Source: Candidatus Omnitrophota bacterium
GTDB lineage: Bacteria; Omnitrophota; Gorgyraeia; Zapsychrales; JANLHA01
NCBI GenBank assembly: GCA_023247815.1
Contig: JAHFFS010000110.1
Span: 1 to 5,366 of the forward strand
Direction: 5' to 3'
Length of the DNA: 5,366 nucleotides
The first letter of the stretch is position 1. Each line of letters opens with the position of its first letter. Positions 1 to 5,366 of this stretch are shown here, one piece after another. A model generated the notes under the pieces. That model did not search any database and was not told the DNA's origin. It saw only the letters and a program-made list of their open reading frames with translations. Both the position numbers and the translations under genes were made by a program.

Positions 1-697
1 TTTTATAGCATAAGAGAAATCCTATCGAGAGATCGAATAGCAGGCCGGTATAACTGAATAAGAGGCTGCTCCAGTCTGCTGTTAGAAGGGGGCCAACAAA
101 GGGACGATCAGAGATTTCATCTAGCCATATTCTTAGTTGTGTTCCCTGAAGCCAGTCTGGTGTTAATTTGGCGACTCCCGCGAAAAAATACAAAATGAGA
201 AATTGCGCTCTCAGCAGCAGAATGTTCCAAAGCGGAATGCCGTGGCGGGTGTTTTTTTTATTAACAAAGGAAATGGAAAAAGCGCTGTCGGCACGCATGA
301 AGAAAAGCAACATGGTGAGGAGTAAAACGAGGTAATAATGGTTGTTGTAGGCGCATTTTTCCAGTAGAAAAGTATATCCGAATGTCACAAAAAAGATGAG
401 GAGTGAGAGCCGATAACCGATTCCCAACATGATACCAATGGCGGCAATCCCCATGACCAAGAAATGAATGTACATCCCAGAAGGGGGCCAGGGTTTAAGA
501 TGCAGAATATCAAAGAGCGAAAAGGAAAAGAAAAATTTTGGTTGGATAAAGTAATACTCAATTTCCGCTGGGGGGAACAATAAAAAAACGTAAAGACTGA
601 GGTTTAAACCAAAAAGTATTCTAAAACATGCTAATGAGGCAGGATCAACCCGGGTATTGAGGAGAGTGAACCAATTCACGATTTTGGGGGATTTCAT
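1..697 (-). CDS. HTTM / vitamin K-dependent gamma-carboxylase-like membrane protein (partial, C-terminus beyond left edge)
   Basis: This reading frame is open from ATG at 697 to the window edge and gives 232 residues with no stop. The protein is polytopic and matches the HTTM (horizontally transferred transmembrane) / VKG-carboxylase family. The visible hallmarks are DPASLACFRILFG (residues 18-30), a YNNHYYL segment (117-123), IPLWN followed by LLRAQ (154-165), FFAGVAKLTPDW (171-182) and GLLFDL (218-223). In human GGCX the corresponding stretch AGVKKLDADW contains Lys218, the base that activates vitamin K hydroquinone. Lys177 here falls at that position, and His120 aligns with the NH motif of GGCX. 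Several hydrophobic segments (about 23-42, 76-110, 121-134, 159-175, 211-230) place it in the membrane. The start is supported by GGGGGA at 712-707, 9 nt upstream. It lies 27 bp after the cysteine-rich pilin gene on the same strand, so the two are probably co-transcribed. Most bacterial members have no proven reaction, so carboxylase activity is not shown. Family call is secure, function is not. Confidence 0.85.
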   Translation of the reverse strand, partial: MKSPKIVNWFTLLNTRVDPASLACFRILFGLNLSLYVFLLFPPAEIEYYFIQPKFFFSFSLFDILHLKPWPPSGMYIHFLVMGIAAIGIMLGIGYRLSLLIFFVTFGYTFLLEKCAYNNHYYLVLLLTMLLFFMRADSAFSISFVNKKNTRHGIPLWNILLLRAQFLILYFFAGVAKLTPDWLQGTQLRIWLDEISDRPFVGPLLTADWSSLLFSYTGLLFDLSIGFLLCYK

Positions 698-724
698 AGT
701 CCAACGTCCCCCTGCTATAACAAT

Positions 725-1996
725 CTAGGGAACTTGCGGAGGTTCAGACGTACAAGTAAATCGATATTCAATTTCCACATCAATATTTTTTGTCGGCCAA
801 TGCTTACCCCCGCTATCATCAGTGATGGCTCCTATAACCTCAACTCTCCAGGAAGTTGGTGCGGTACTAGTACTGTCGAAAACATACCGCGCGGTTAAAG
901 CATTTGAATGGTTATCGTACCACGTGCGGGCGCGGAATGCGCCAACCGCGCCAGGGCCGAGATCTGAAAACTTCCTATTACCGCTTTTATCGAGCCCATA
1001 TCCTCCATATGAATTAAGAATTTGCAATTCATTGGTTTCAGATCGTGCCTCGTCAAAAACTTCCATGTTTCCCATTCCACTGGCATGAAGAAAAACGTGA
1101 TCAATATTTGCAATAGTAAAAATTCCATTTAGAATTTCTGGGCTCAATCCACTGCTATTAAAGTCGTCTCGATCAATGACCAGTGATTGATGTGGCATCC
1201 TAATGGTATTAGACTCAAGTACCCCAGCAGGGCATACGCAGCCTCCTCCCCCGGGACTGGGGACCCAGGTGTCGTTGCAATAAGCCTGACAAGGGGACCC
1301 GGTACAATTAGCATTTGGCGTTTCTGCTGAGCCAAAAGCAACAAAAGTTGTCGCGGTATTGCGCGCTAAATTTTTTTGATAGCAATTGGCATCAGCAGTC
1401 GTGTCACAGCACCAATGGGCGGTTGTCCCTTTGTCTGAACTGCAGACAAATACGCAGGCAGGTACCACCTCAGCACTGCAACGGTATTGGGTTGTTTCCG
1501 GAGAAGTGAAGCATGTCCGCGACTCTAACACGTGGCCATCAGCGCATGGCTGGCCAAAACCTTGCACGCTGGCCGCGTTGACTCCGCAGCATTTTCCGCC
1601 TTCCGGTCCGTCAGGGCAGACGGTGGCCGTTGCCCATGCCGTGCAACAGGTTTCATCGGGACGGCAGTCATTGGTGACAATGTGTTTGAGGCCGATCTCG
1701 CAGCCAGCGGGCAGGCACGTCTGGGAATAGAGCCTTTCATGGGGCTGGCATAGCGATCCGCCGCAAGTAGCTGTCGATTGAAGTCCTGGGCAGTCGCAGG
1801 TCACAATATCAAACCCTTGCGGGGGGGCCTGGACAATCTCTTCCGAGAAGGAATCTTTAATCCCATCATCAAGTGAGCGGAAATGGGCATTGATGGACCG
1901 GATGATATAGGGACCCATAACGATAATCCCCATGATCACTAAAGTAGCGATCGTGGCATATTCAATCGTAGACTGGGCTTTTTGGGGAAGTTTCAT
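725..1996 (-). CDS. Flp/class III prepilin-like N-terminus with large cysteine-rich extracellular region (putative pilin or pseudopilin)
   Basis: This 423-residue protein opens with a short basic leader (MKLPQKA) followed by QSTIEYATIATLVIMG. If a prepilin peptidase cuts after Ala7, Glu12 becomes mature +5 and Tyr13 +6, the Glu-Tyr pair typical of Flp/Tad pilins and archaeal class III pilins. One hydrophobic helix (about 14-34) follows, then an amphipathic continuation to about 55. Residues 67-255 hold 25 cysteines, including three CC pairs (117-118, 136-137, 196-197). Two parts share a C-x10-C ... CC layout (from C83 and from C151), suggesting degenerate repeats. Residues 256-423 are cysteine-poor apart from C415 and look beta-rich; I do not recognise the fold. 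Flp pilins are usually well under 100 residues, so this is more likely a minor pilin, adhesin-like subunit or pseudopilin. No Tad or type IV machinery is visible nearby. No clear Shine-Dalgarno precedes the ATG. The product presumably sits outside the inner membrane, where disulfides can form. Confidence 0.75.
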   Translation of the reverse strand: MKLPQKAQSTIEYATIATLVIMGIIVMGPYIIRSINAHFRSLDDGIKDSFSEEIVQAPPQGFDIVTCDCPGLQSTATCGGSLCQPHERLYSQTCLPAGCEIGLKHIVTNDCRPDETCCTAWATATVCPDGPEGGKCCGVNAASVQGFGQPCADGHVLESRTCFTSPETTQYRCSAEVVPACVFVCSSDKGTTAHWCCDTTADANCYQKNLARNTATTFVAFGSAETPNANCTGSPCQAYCNDTWVPSPGGGGCVCPAGVLESNTIRMPHQSLVIDRDDFNSSGLSPEILNGIFTIANIDHVFLHASGMGNMEVFDEARSETNELQILNSYGGYGLDKSGNRKFSDLGPGAVGAFRARTWYDNHSNALTARYVFDSTSTAPTSWRVEVIGAITDDSGGKHWPTKNIDVEIEYRFTCTSEPPQVP

Positions 1997-2014
1997 GATT
2001 TTAATAGCTACTTA

Positions 2015-2042
2015 AGTATAAATTATAGAAGCACTTTTTCAA
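2015..2042 (-). promoter_or_regulatory. Sigma70-like promoter for the pilin-like gene
   Basis: On the minus strand TTGAAA (2042-2037) and TATACT (2020-2015) are separated by 16 bp. The expected transcript start is near 2008, giving a leader of only about 12 nt before the ATG at 1996. A second possible -10, TATAAT (2027-2022), overlaps the spacer but lacks a good -35. This is a prediction from pattern only. Confidence 0.5.
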
Positions 2043-2084
2043 TAGGTAATATCAAATTATTTTCATAATCAGTTGTTTTCGCTA

Positions 2085-2131
2085 TTCTGACCTGCGAGGT
2101 GCACCCCGTAGGTGCACCTCGCAGGTCAGAA
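2085..2131. repeat. Perfect 21-bp inverted repeat with 5-bp loop between divergent promoters
   Basis: The left arm 2085-2105 and right arm 2111-2131 are exact reverse complements around the loop ccgta (2106-2110). Each arm also contains the 8-bp palindrome GGTGCACC (2098-2105 and 2111-2118) and an interrupted palindrome, ACCTGCGAGGT at 2090-2100 and ACCTCGCAGGT at 2116-2126. No T-tract follows on either strand, and both flanking genes point away from it, so it is not a standard terminator. It could be an operator for both promoters or a copy of a dispersed palindromic (REP/MITE-like) element. The dyad is directly visible; its role is inferred. Confidence 0.9.
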
Positions 2132-2156
2132 ATTGGGTGAGATAAAAATGTTTCGT

Positions 2157-2185
2157 TTGAAATGGAACCGAATATTCGTTATAAT
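2157..2185 (+). promoter_or_regulatory. Sigma70-like promoter for yadGH
   Basis: TTGAAA (2157-2162) and a consensus TATAAT (2180-2185) are separated by the optimal 17 bp. Transcription should begin near 2192, leaving about 11 nt before the yadG ATG at 2203. That is too short for a normal Shine-Dalgarno, and none is seen. The spacing and match make this the best promoter in the window. Confidence 0.7.
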
Positions 2186-2202
2186 TTTGAATTCATCAAT
2201 TT

Positions 2203-3108
2203 ATGAAAGCCATAACCATCCAAAATTTATCCAAGACCTATGCCAACGGCACTCGTGCTTTAACGGAAGTCAATATTGAAGTCGAGGCCGGAGATTTTTT
2301 TGCCCTGCTGGGGGCAAATGGGGCAGGGAAGACCACCATCATCGGAATTTTGACCGGTCTCGTCAATAAAACCGCGGGCAAGGCGGTCATTTATGGACAT
2401 AATATTGATCGGGAATTTGAAGCGGCAAAGCGTATGATGGGGGTGGTCCCTCAGGAATTCAATTTCAATATGTTTGAGAAGATTCAAGATATCCTCATCA
2501 CCCAGGCCGGTTATTATGGGATCGAACGTTCTGCGGCTTTAACAGAGGCCGAGAGTTTGCTGAAACGACTGGGATTGTGGGAAAAGCGCAATCATCCGGC
2601 AAGGTCGCTTTCCGGCGGGATGAAGCGCCGATTGATGATCGCCCGTGCCTTGGTGCATCGGCCGCAGCTTCTTATCCTCGACGAGCCAACCGCTGGCGTC
2701 GATGTGGAGTTGCGTTACGGGATGTGGGATTATTTGAAGCAATTGAATCAAGAAGGGCGGACCATTTTGTTGACAACCCATTATCTCGAGGAGGTTGAGC
2801 AGCTTTGCCGTCACGCCGCGATGATTAAAGAAGGGAAGATCATCAAACACGACGCCGTCAAGAATCTCGTCAAAATGATGGACCGCGAGACTTATGTTGT
2901 TGCCGTGCGGGACATGCGTGAATTATCTGGTTTCGAGGAATACAATCTCACTGTCGTCGATTCTCATTCCTTTGAAGTTGAATTGAACCGGACCACGGAA
3001 TTGGATCCATTCTTGGCGAAATTGAAAGGATCGGGATTTGTCATCACCGATATCCGTCCGAAAGGACATCGTCTCGAAAAACTTTTTCTGGATTTGTTGA
3101 AGAAATGA
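2203..3108 (+). CDS. yadG: ABC-2 type exporter ATP-binding protein, YadG-like
   Basis: This is the cytoplasmic ATPase subunit of an ABC-2 type exporter; it hydrolyses ATP to drive the membrane partner encoded next. All nucleotide-binding motifs are intact in the 301 residues: Walker A GANGAGKT (37-44), Q-loop Gln84 within VVPQEFNFN, signature LSGGM (136-140), Walker B LLILDEP (156-162), D-loop AGVD (164-167) and switch His193 in TTHYLEE. Stretches such as QAGYYG, KRRLMIARAL and DEPTAGVD read almost like Escherichia coli YadG, whose length (about 308) is also similar. Residues from about 225 onward form the usual C-terminal extension of this subfamily. The substrate of YadGH-type exporters is not established, and drug-resistance DrrA-like names would be over-interpretation. 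The stop overlaps the yadH start by 4 bp (ATGA), implying translational coupling. Start: ATG at 2203, 18 nt after a consensus -10; no Shine-Dalgarno is seen. Confidence 0.93.
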   Translation: MKAITIQNLSKTYANGTRALTEVNIEVEAGDFFALLGANGAGKTTIIGILTGLVNKTAGKAVIYGHNIDREFEAAKRMMGVVPQEFNFNMFEKIQDILITQAGYYGIERSAALTEAESLLKRLGLWEKRNHPARSLSGGMKRRLMIARALVHRPQLLILDEPTAGVDVELRYGMWDYLKQLNQEGRTILLTTHYLEEVEQLCRHAAMIKEGKIIKHDAVKNLVKMMDRETYVVAVRDMRELSGFEEYNLTVVDSHSFEVELNRTTELDPFLAKLKGSGFVITDIRPKGHRLEKLFLDLLKK

Positions 3109-3872
3109 AAAAACAGTGGATTGCATTTCAAGCCATTTTGAATAAAGAGGTCACCCGATTTGTAAGGATCTGGAGCCAGACCTTGCTGCCACCGGTCATC
3201 ACCCAGATGCTGTATTTTCTCATTTTTGGCAAATTCATCGGCTCACGGATCGGAAACATCGAGGGTGTTGACTATATGGCCTTCATTGTCCCGGGACTGG
3301 TCATGATGGCGGTGATTAACAGCGCTTATGTCAATGTCGTCAGCTCATTTTTCAGCGCAAAATTTCAACGCAATATCGAGGAGATGCTGGTCGCGCCGGT
3401 TTCAAGCTGGGTGATCATGGCCGGATACGTCAGCGCCGGCGTCTTGCGCGGTTTGTTGGTTGGTTTCTTGGTCTTTGCGGTTTCGTGCTTTTTTACCCGG
3501 CCGGTCATCCACAGTTTTTTTATGATTTTTATTTTTATTCTGCTGACCGCGGTCCTTTTTTCGCTTGGTGGATTACTGAACGGGATTTTTTCTAAGAATT
3601 TCGACGATGTTTCGATCTTCCCGACGTTTGTCTTAACACCGCTCATTTATTTGGGAGGTGTTTTTTATTCGATCAATCATCTCCCGCCGGTCTGGCAGCA
3701 TATTTCCCGCCTGAACCCGATCCTCTATATGGTCAATGGATTCCGATTTGGGTTTTACGGCTTGAGTGACGTGAATCTTTTTCTCAGCCTAGGCCTTTTG
3801 ATCGTTTTCATCTTCGGTCTTATTTTGATCAATTTCCGTCTCCTCGAGAAGGGTGTTGGTTTAAAAAATTAA
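3105..3872 (+). CDS. yadH: ABC-2 type exporter permease, YadH-like
   Basis: This 255-residue integral membrane protein is the permease partner of the preceding ATPase. It has the ABC-2 layout: an amphipathic N-terminal helix with FVRIWSQTLLPPVIT (19-33), then about six membrane segments (roughly 28-45, 58-80, 102-130, 137-160, 171-190, 226-245). Family hallmarks are visible: FIVPGLVMM (60-68), AKFQRNIEEMLVAP (85-98, the cytoplasmic coupling region between helices 2 and 3), the LLNGIFSKNFDD loop (157-168), LGGVFYS (183-189) and LNPILYMVNGFRFG (203-216). The match to E. coli YadH (about 256 residues) covers the whole length, so the gene looks intact. It overlaps yadG by 4 bp and is probably translated by coupling. 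Its TAA stop lies inside the left arm of the terminator stem. The exported substrate is unknown. Confidence 0.93.
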   Translation: MKKQWIAFQAILNKEVTRFVRIWSQTLLPPVITQMLYFLIFGKFIGSRIGNIEGVDYMAFIVPGLVMMAVINSAYVNVVSSFFSAKFQRNIEEMLVAPVSSWVIMAGYVSAGVLRGLLVGFLVFAVSCFFTRPVIHSFFMIFIFILLTAVLFSLGGLLNGIFSKNFDDVSIFPTFVLTPLIYLGGVFYSINHLPPVWQHISRLNPILYMVNGFRFGFYGLSDVNLFLSLGLLIVFIFGLILINFRLLEKGVGLKN

Positions 3873-3899
3873 CCCCGCCAAAAAGCGGCGGGGTTAATT
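3867..3899 (+). terminator. Hairpin terminator after yadH
   Basis: A perfect 13-bp inverted repeat (3867-3879 with 3887-3899) surrounds a 7-nt loop, with a CCCCGCC/GGCGGGG core. It ends the yadGH unit and separates it from the receiver gene. On the plus strand the following tract is only TTAATT, so the U-run is weak. On the minus strand the same hairpin is followed by TTAATTTTTT, which would make it work better in reverse. The yadH stop codon (3870-3872) is part of the stem. Confidence 0.8.
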
Positions 3900-3964
3900 C
3901 GGCCAACATTCCTATATCGTTGCCGCTTCATAAGTATGGCCTCATTAAAATTCCCGCTTTTGAC

Positions 3965-3993
3965 TTGTTTTAACTTTTATTCATCGTTAAAAT
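3965..3993 (+). promoter_or_regulatory. Possible promoter for the receiver-mlaE unit
   Basis: TTGTTT (3965-3970) and TAAAAT (3988-3993) lie 17 bp apart just upstream of the receiver gene. A better -35 match, TTGACT (3960-3965), is 22 bp from that -10 and so too far. The predicted start near 4000 would leave only about 5 nt before the ATG at 4005, so the message would be nearly leaderless. Weak prediction. Confidence 0.35.
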
Positions 3994-4004
3994 GATTTCA
4001 CCTT

Positions 4005-4406
4005 ATGAATTCGTTGACCAAACGTCCGAAAATTCTCGTCATTGATGATGACATCCTGCTCATTAAGCTGGCAAGAAATATCCTTCTGCAAAACGGCTAT
4101 GAAGTGATCACCGCCGAAGAAGCCCCGCTGGGGCTTGAGATGGCGATGAAGAACAAACCTGATTTGATTGTGCTCGATGTGATGATGCCAATCATCAATG
4201 GGTTTAACATCTGCCGGCTGCTGAAATCCGAGGAGAGTTACCGGCATATTCCGATTGTTCTCTTAACATCCCGGACGGGTGAAGAAGACCATAAGATCGG
4301 AAAAGAAGCCGGTGCCGACGCCTATCTAGCGAAGCCTTTGAATTCGAGCGAACTTTTAGGGAAGGTTAAAGAGTTGCTTGGAAAGAGAAACATCGAAGCT
4401 AGCTAA
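4005..4406 (+). CDS. Stand-alone CheY-like response regulator receiver protein
   Basis: The 133 residues form one receiver domain with no output domain. The acidic pocket is Asp14-Asp15 (in ILVIDDD), the phosphoacceptor is Asp58 (LIVLDVMMP), the switch threonine is Thr88 (IVLLTSR) and the conserved lysine is Lys110 in YLAKP. All phosphorylation residues are therefore present. Such proteins act in the cytoplasm by phosphorylation-dependent binding to a partner, or as phosphorelay intermediates; the partner kinase is not in this window. Start: the only in-frame ATG before the domain is at 4005; TTG at 4014 is a less likely alternative. No Shine-Dalgarno is seen. It follows the yadH terminator by about 100 bp and precedes the MlaE gene by 17 bp, so the two are likely co-transcribed. 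A functional link with lipid transport is only suggested by this adjacency. Confidence 0.92.
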   Translation: MNSLTKRPKILVIDDDILLIKLARNILLQNGYEVITAEEAPLGLEMAMKNKPDLIVLDVMMPIINGFNICRLLKSEESYRHIPIVLLTSRTGEEDHKIGKEAGADAYLAKPLNSSELLGKVKELLGKRNIEAS

Positions 4407-4423
4407 GATTTTTGGGTTTGCTT

Positions 4424-5230
4424 ATGTCAAAAATTTTAAATTATCTAGAATCCGTCGGAAGAATCGTTAAGGAGTGGTATCAGGTCCTTGTCCAGTTCTT
4501 GGATTTGACGACGGAAACTTTTTATTGGATTGTTTTTGGCGCGGTCAAGAATCGGCCGGTCAAACGGGTGCCGGTTTTTGAACAAATGGTTTTTATGGGG
4601 GCGAAATCGATCATCATTGTATTTTTTGTGACGCTGTTTACCGGTGTGGTGCTGGCGATGCAGTCGGCTTATCAATTGACGAAGATGGGCGGGACGATTT
4701 ATGTGGCGAGTCTGGTGGCGGTGTCCATGTGCCGGGAACTGGGGCCTGTTTTGACCGCGTTGGTCATTGCCGGACGGATTGGTGCGGCCATCACCGCCGA
4801 GATTGGCTCGATGCAGGTCAATGAACAAATTGAAGCCTTAGATACCATGGCCATCAATCCGGTGCGCTTTTTAGTTGTGCCAAAACTGTTAGCTCTTTTT
4901 CTTATGCTGCCTTGCCTGACGGTGATCGGAGATGTTGCGGGGATGATTGGCGGATATATCGTCGGGGTGTTCAATCTAAAGATCAATTCTTATTTATACT
5001 TGCAGACTTCGTTTAATTATTTGACCTTGAAAGATATCTATACGGGTTTATCCAAATCATTCATTTTCGCGGTGATCATTGTGCTGGTGGGATGTTATCA
5101 AGGGTTTCATACCCGGGGGGGTGCGGTGGGGGTTGGCCGGGCCACCACGATCAGTGTGGTGACGAGTTTTATTCTGATCATCATTGCCGATGCGATCGTG
5201 ACCGGCATTTATTATTTTTCAAATATTTAA
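4424..5230 (+). CDS. mlaE: MlaE-family ABC transporter permease (phospholipid/outer-membrane lipid asymmetry)
   Basis: This 268-residue inner-membrane permease belongs to the MlaE/YrbE family, which with an MlaF-type ATPase and an MlaD/MCE-type lipid-binding protein moves phospholipids between the membranes of diderm bacteria. The diagnostic central block is complete: SMCRELGPVLTALVIAGRIG (101-120), AAITAEIGSM (121-130), VNEQIEALDTM (132-142), NPVRFLVVPKLLA (145-157). The C-terminal GFHTRGGAVGVGRATT (227-242) is also typical. Membrane segments lie at about 61-80, 93-118, 148-182, 212-227 and 243-264, preceded by an amphipathic N-terminal helix. I chose ATG at 4424; an in-frame TTG at 4412 would add four residues, and neither has a Shine-Dalgarno. 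No mlaF or mlaD is next to it inside the window: a receiver gene lies upstream and 136 bp of repeats downstream, so partners must be beyond the right edge or elsewhere. Confidence 0.94.
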   Translation: MSKILNYLESVGRIVKEWYQVLVQFLDLTTETFYWIVFGAVKNRPVKRVPVFEQMVFMGAKSIIIVFFVTLFTGVVLAMQSAYQLTKMGGTIYVASLVAVSMCRELGPVLTALVIAGRIGAAITAEIGSMQVNEQIEALDTMAINPVRFLVVPKLLALFLMLPCLTVIGDVAGMIGGYIVGVFNLKINSYLYLQTSFNYLTLKDIYTGLSKSFIFAVIIVLVGCYQGFHTRGGAVGVGRATTISVVTSFILIIIADAIVTGIYYFSNI

Positions 5231-5254
5231 AGGATCGGGGAGTTTCCCACTCTC

Positions 5255-5275
5255 TGTCATTGCGAGCCCCGAAGG
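5255..5275. repeat. Dispersed-type intergenic repeat fragment (TGTCATTGCGAG...)
   Basis: The segment TGTCATTGCGAGCCCCGAAG begins 25 bp after the mlaE stop. It resembles one arm of a GTCATTGCGAG...CAATC palindromic repeat that I recall from intergenic regions of many environmental bacteria. The matching CAATC arm is not present here, so only half is seen. Identification is by recall, without a search. Confidence 0.4.
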
Positions 5276-5329
5276 ACGGCGGAGGCGTTAAGACGGCGGA
5301 GGCGTTACTAGACGGCGGAGGCGTTACTA
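5275..5329. repeat. Three-copy tandem repeat, unit GACGGCGGAGGCGTTACTA
   Basis: Copies lie at 5275-5291 (17 bp, ending GTTAA), 5292-5310 and 5311-5329 (both 19 bp and identical). The repeat begins where the dispersed-type repeat ends, sharing base 5275. No reading frame with a credible start runs through it. Direct observation; function unknown. Confidence 0.9.
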
Positions 5330-5330
5330 A

Positions 5331-5366
5331 AAGTGCCAGCCTTAATATTGAAAATAGCCTGACCCT
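5331..5366. repeat. Possible end of a dispersed or mobile-associated repeat at the right edge
   Basis: After the tandem copies come AGTGCCAGCCTTAATATT and, at the edge, AGCCTGACCCT. The minus-strand form AGGGTCAGGCT is similar to GGGTCAG-type ends that I recall near REP-associated (Y1) transposase genes. AGCCT occurs twice (5338-5342 and 5356-5360). No transposase is in the window, and any partner arm would be outside it. No gene is seen in 5231-5366. Confidence 0.25.

Noticed and set aside
822..1753. Several open frames on the plus strand opposite the cysteine-rich gene, and minus-strand frames in other phases
   Set aside because: They show no recognisable domain and lie fully inside the pilin-like gene, whose prepilin N-terminus and cysteine pattern are convincing.
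1821..1827. Run of seven G in the pilin-like gene (with a similar run at 5115-5121 in mlaE) as a phase-variation switch
   Set aside because: Seven bases is short for a slippage switch and both runs are explained by Pro or Gly codons in intact frames.
2085..2131. Hairpin as a rho-independent terminator
   Set aside because: No T-tract follows on either strand and both adjacent genes start, rather than end, toward it.
2203..3872. Antibiotic self-resistance exporter (DrrAB-like)
   Set aside because: The sequences resemble YadGH along their whole length and no biosynthetic genes are nearby; the substrate cannot be inferred.
4412..4423. TTG at 4412 as the mlaE start
   Set aside because: The ATG at 4424 is the common start codon, no Shine-Dalgarno favours the TTG, and the four extra residues are not needed by the family.
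5275..5329. CRISPR array
   Set aside because: The units are 17-19 bp and directly abutting, with no unique spacers; it is a simple tandem repeat.

Overview
The window looks like a piece of chromosome from an uncultured diderm (outer-membrane) bacterium. An MlaE-type permease implies an outer membrane. The Flp/class III-type prepilin N-terminus with a large cysteine-rich tail, the YadGH-type exporter and the short dispersed repeats would fit Candidatus Omnitrophota or a related candidate lineage. That placement is an impression from the proteins, not a demonstrated assignment.

Layout: two divergent transcription units start from a 206-bp control region (1997-2202). Leftward on the minus strand runs a 423-residue Flp-like, cysteine-rich pilin/pseudopilin gene. 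After 27 bp it is followed by the N-terminal 232 residues of an HTTM / vitamin-K-dependent gamma-carboxylase-like membrane protein, cut by the left window edge. Rightward on the plus strand runs an ABC-2 type exporter pair closely resembling YadG (ATPase) and YadH (permease), with a 4-bp overlap and a hairpin terminator that swallows the yadH stop codon. A second plus-strand unit follows: a stand-alone CheY-like receiver protein and, 17 bp later, an MlaE-family permease. The final 136 bp hold no gene but carry a dispersed-type repeat, a short tandem repeat and a possible mobile-element-like end.

The control region has facing sigma70-like promoters, each with a TTGAAA -35 box. Between them lies a perfect 21-bp inverted repeat with a 5-bp loop and no T-tract, so it is not an ordinary terminator. 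Most of the starts lack a recognisable Shine-Dalgarno sequence, and the predicted leaders are very short.

The most interesting biological possibility is the pairing of a carboxylase-like HTTM protein, which keeps the catalytic-lysine position of human GGCX, with a disulfide-rich surface protein in one operon. A modification enzyme and its substrate is conceivable but is only a hypothesis. The exporter, receiver and MlaE genes are otherwise conventional. No clearly new multi-gene system is visible.
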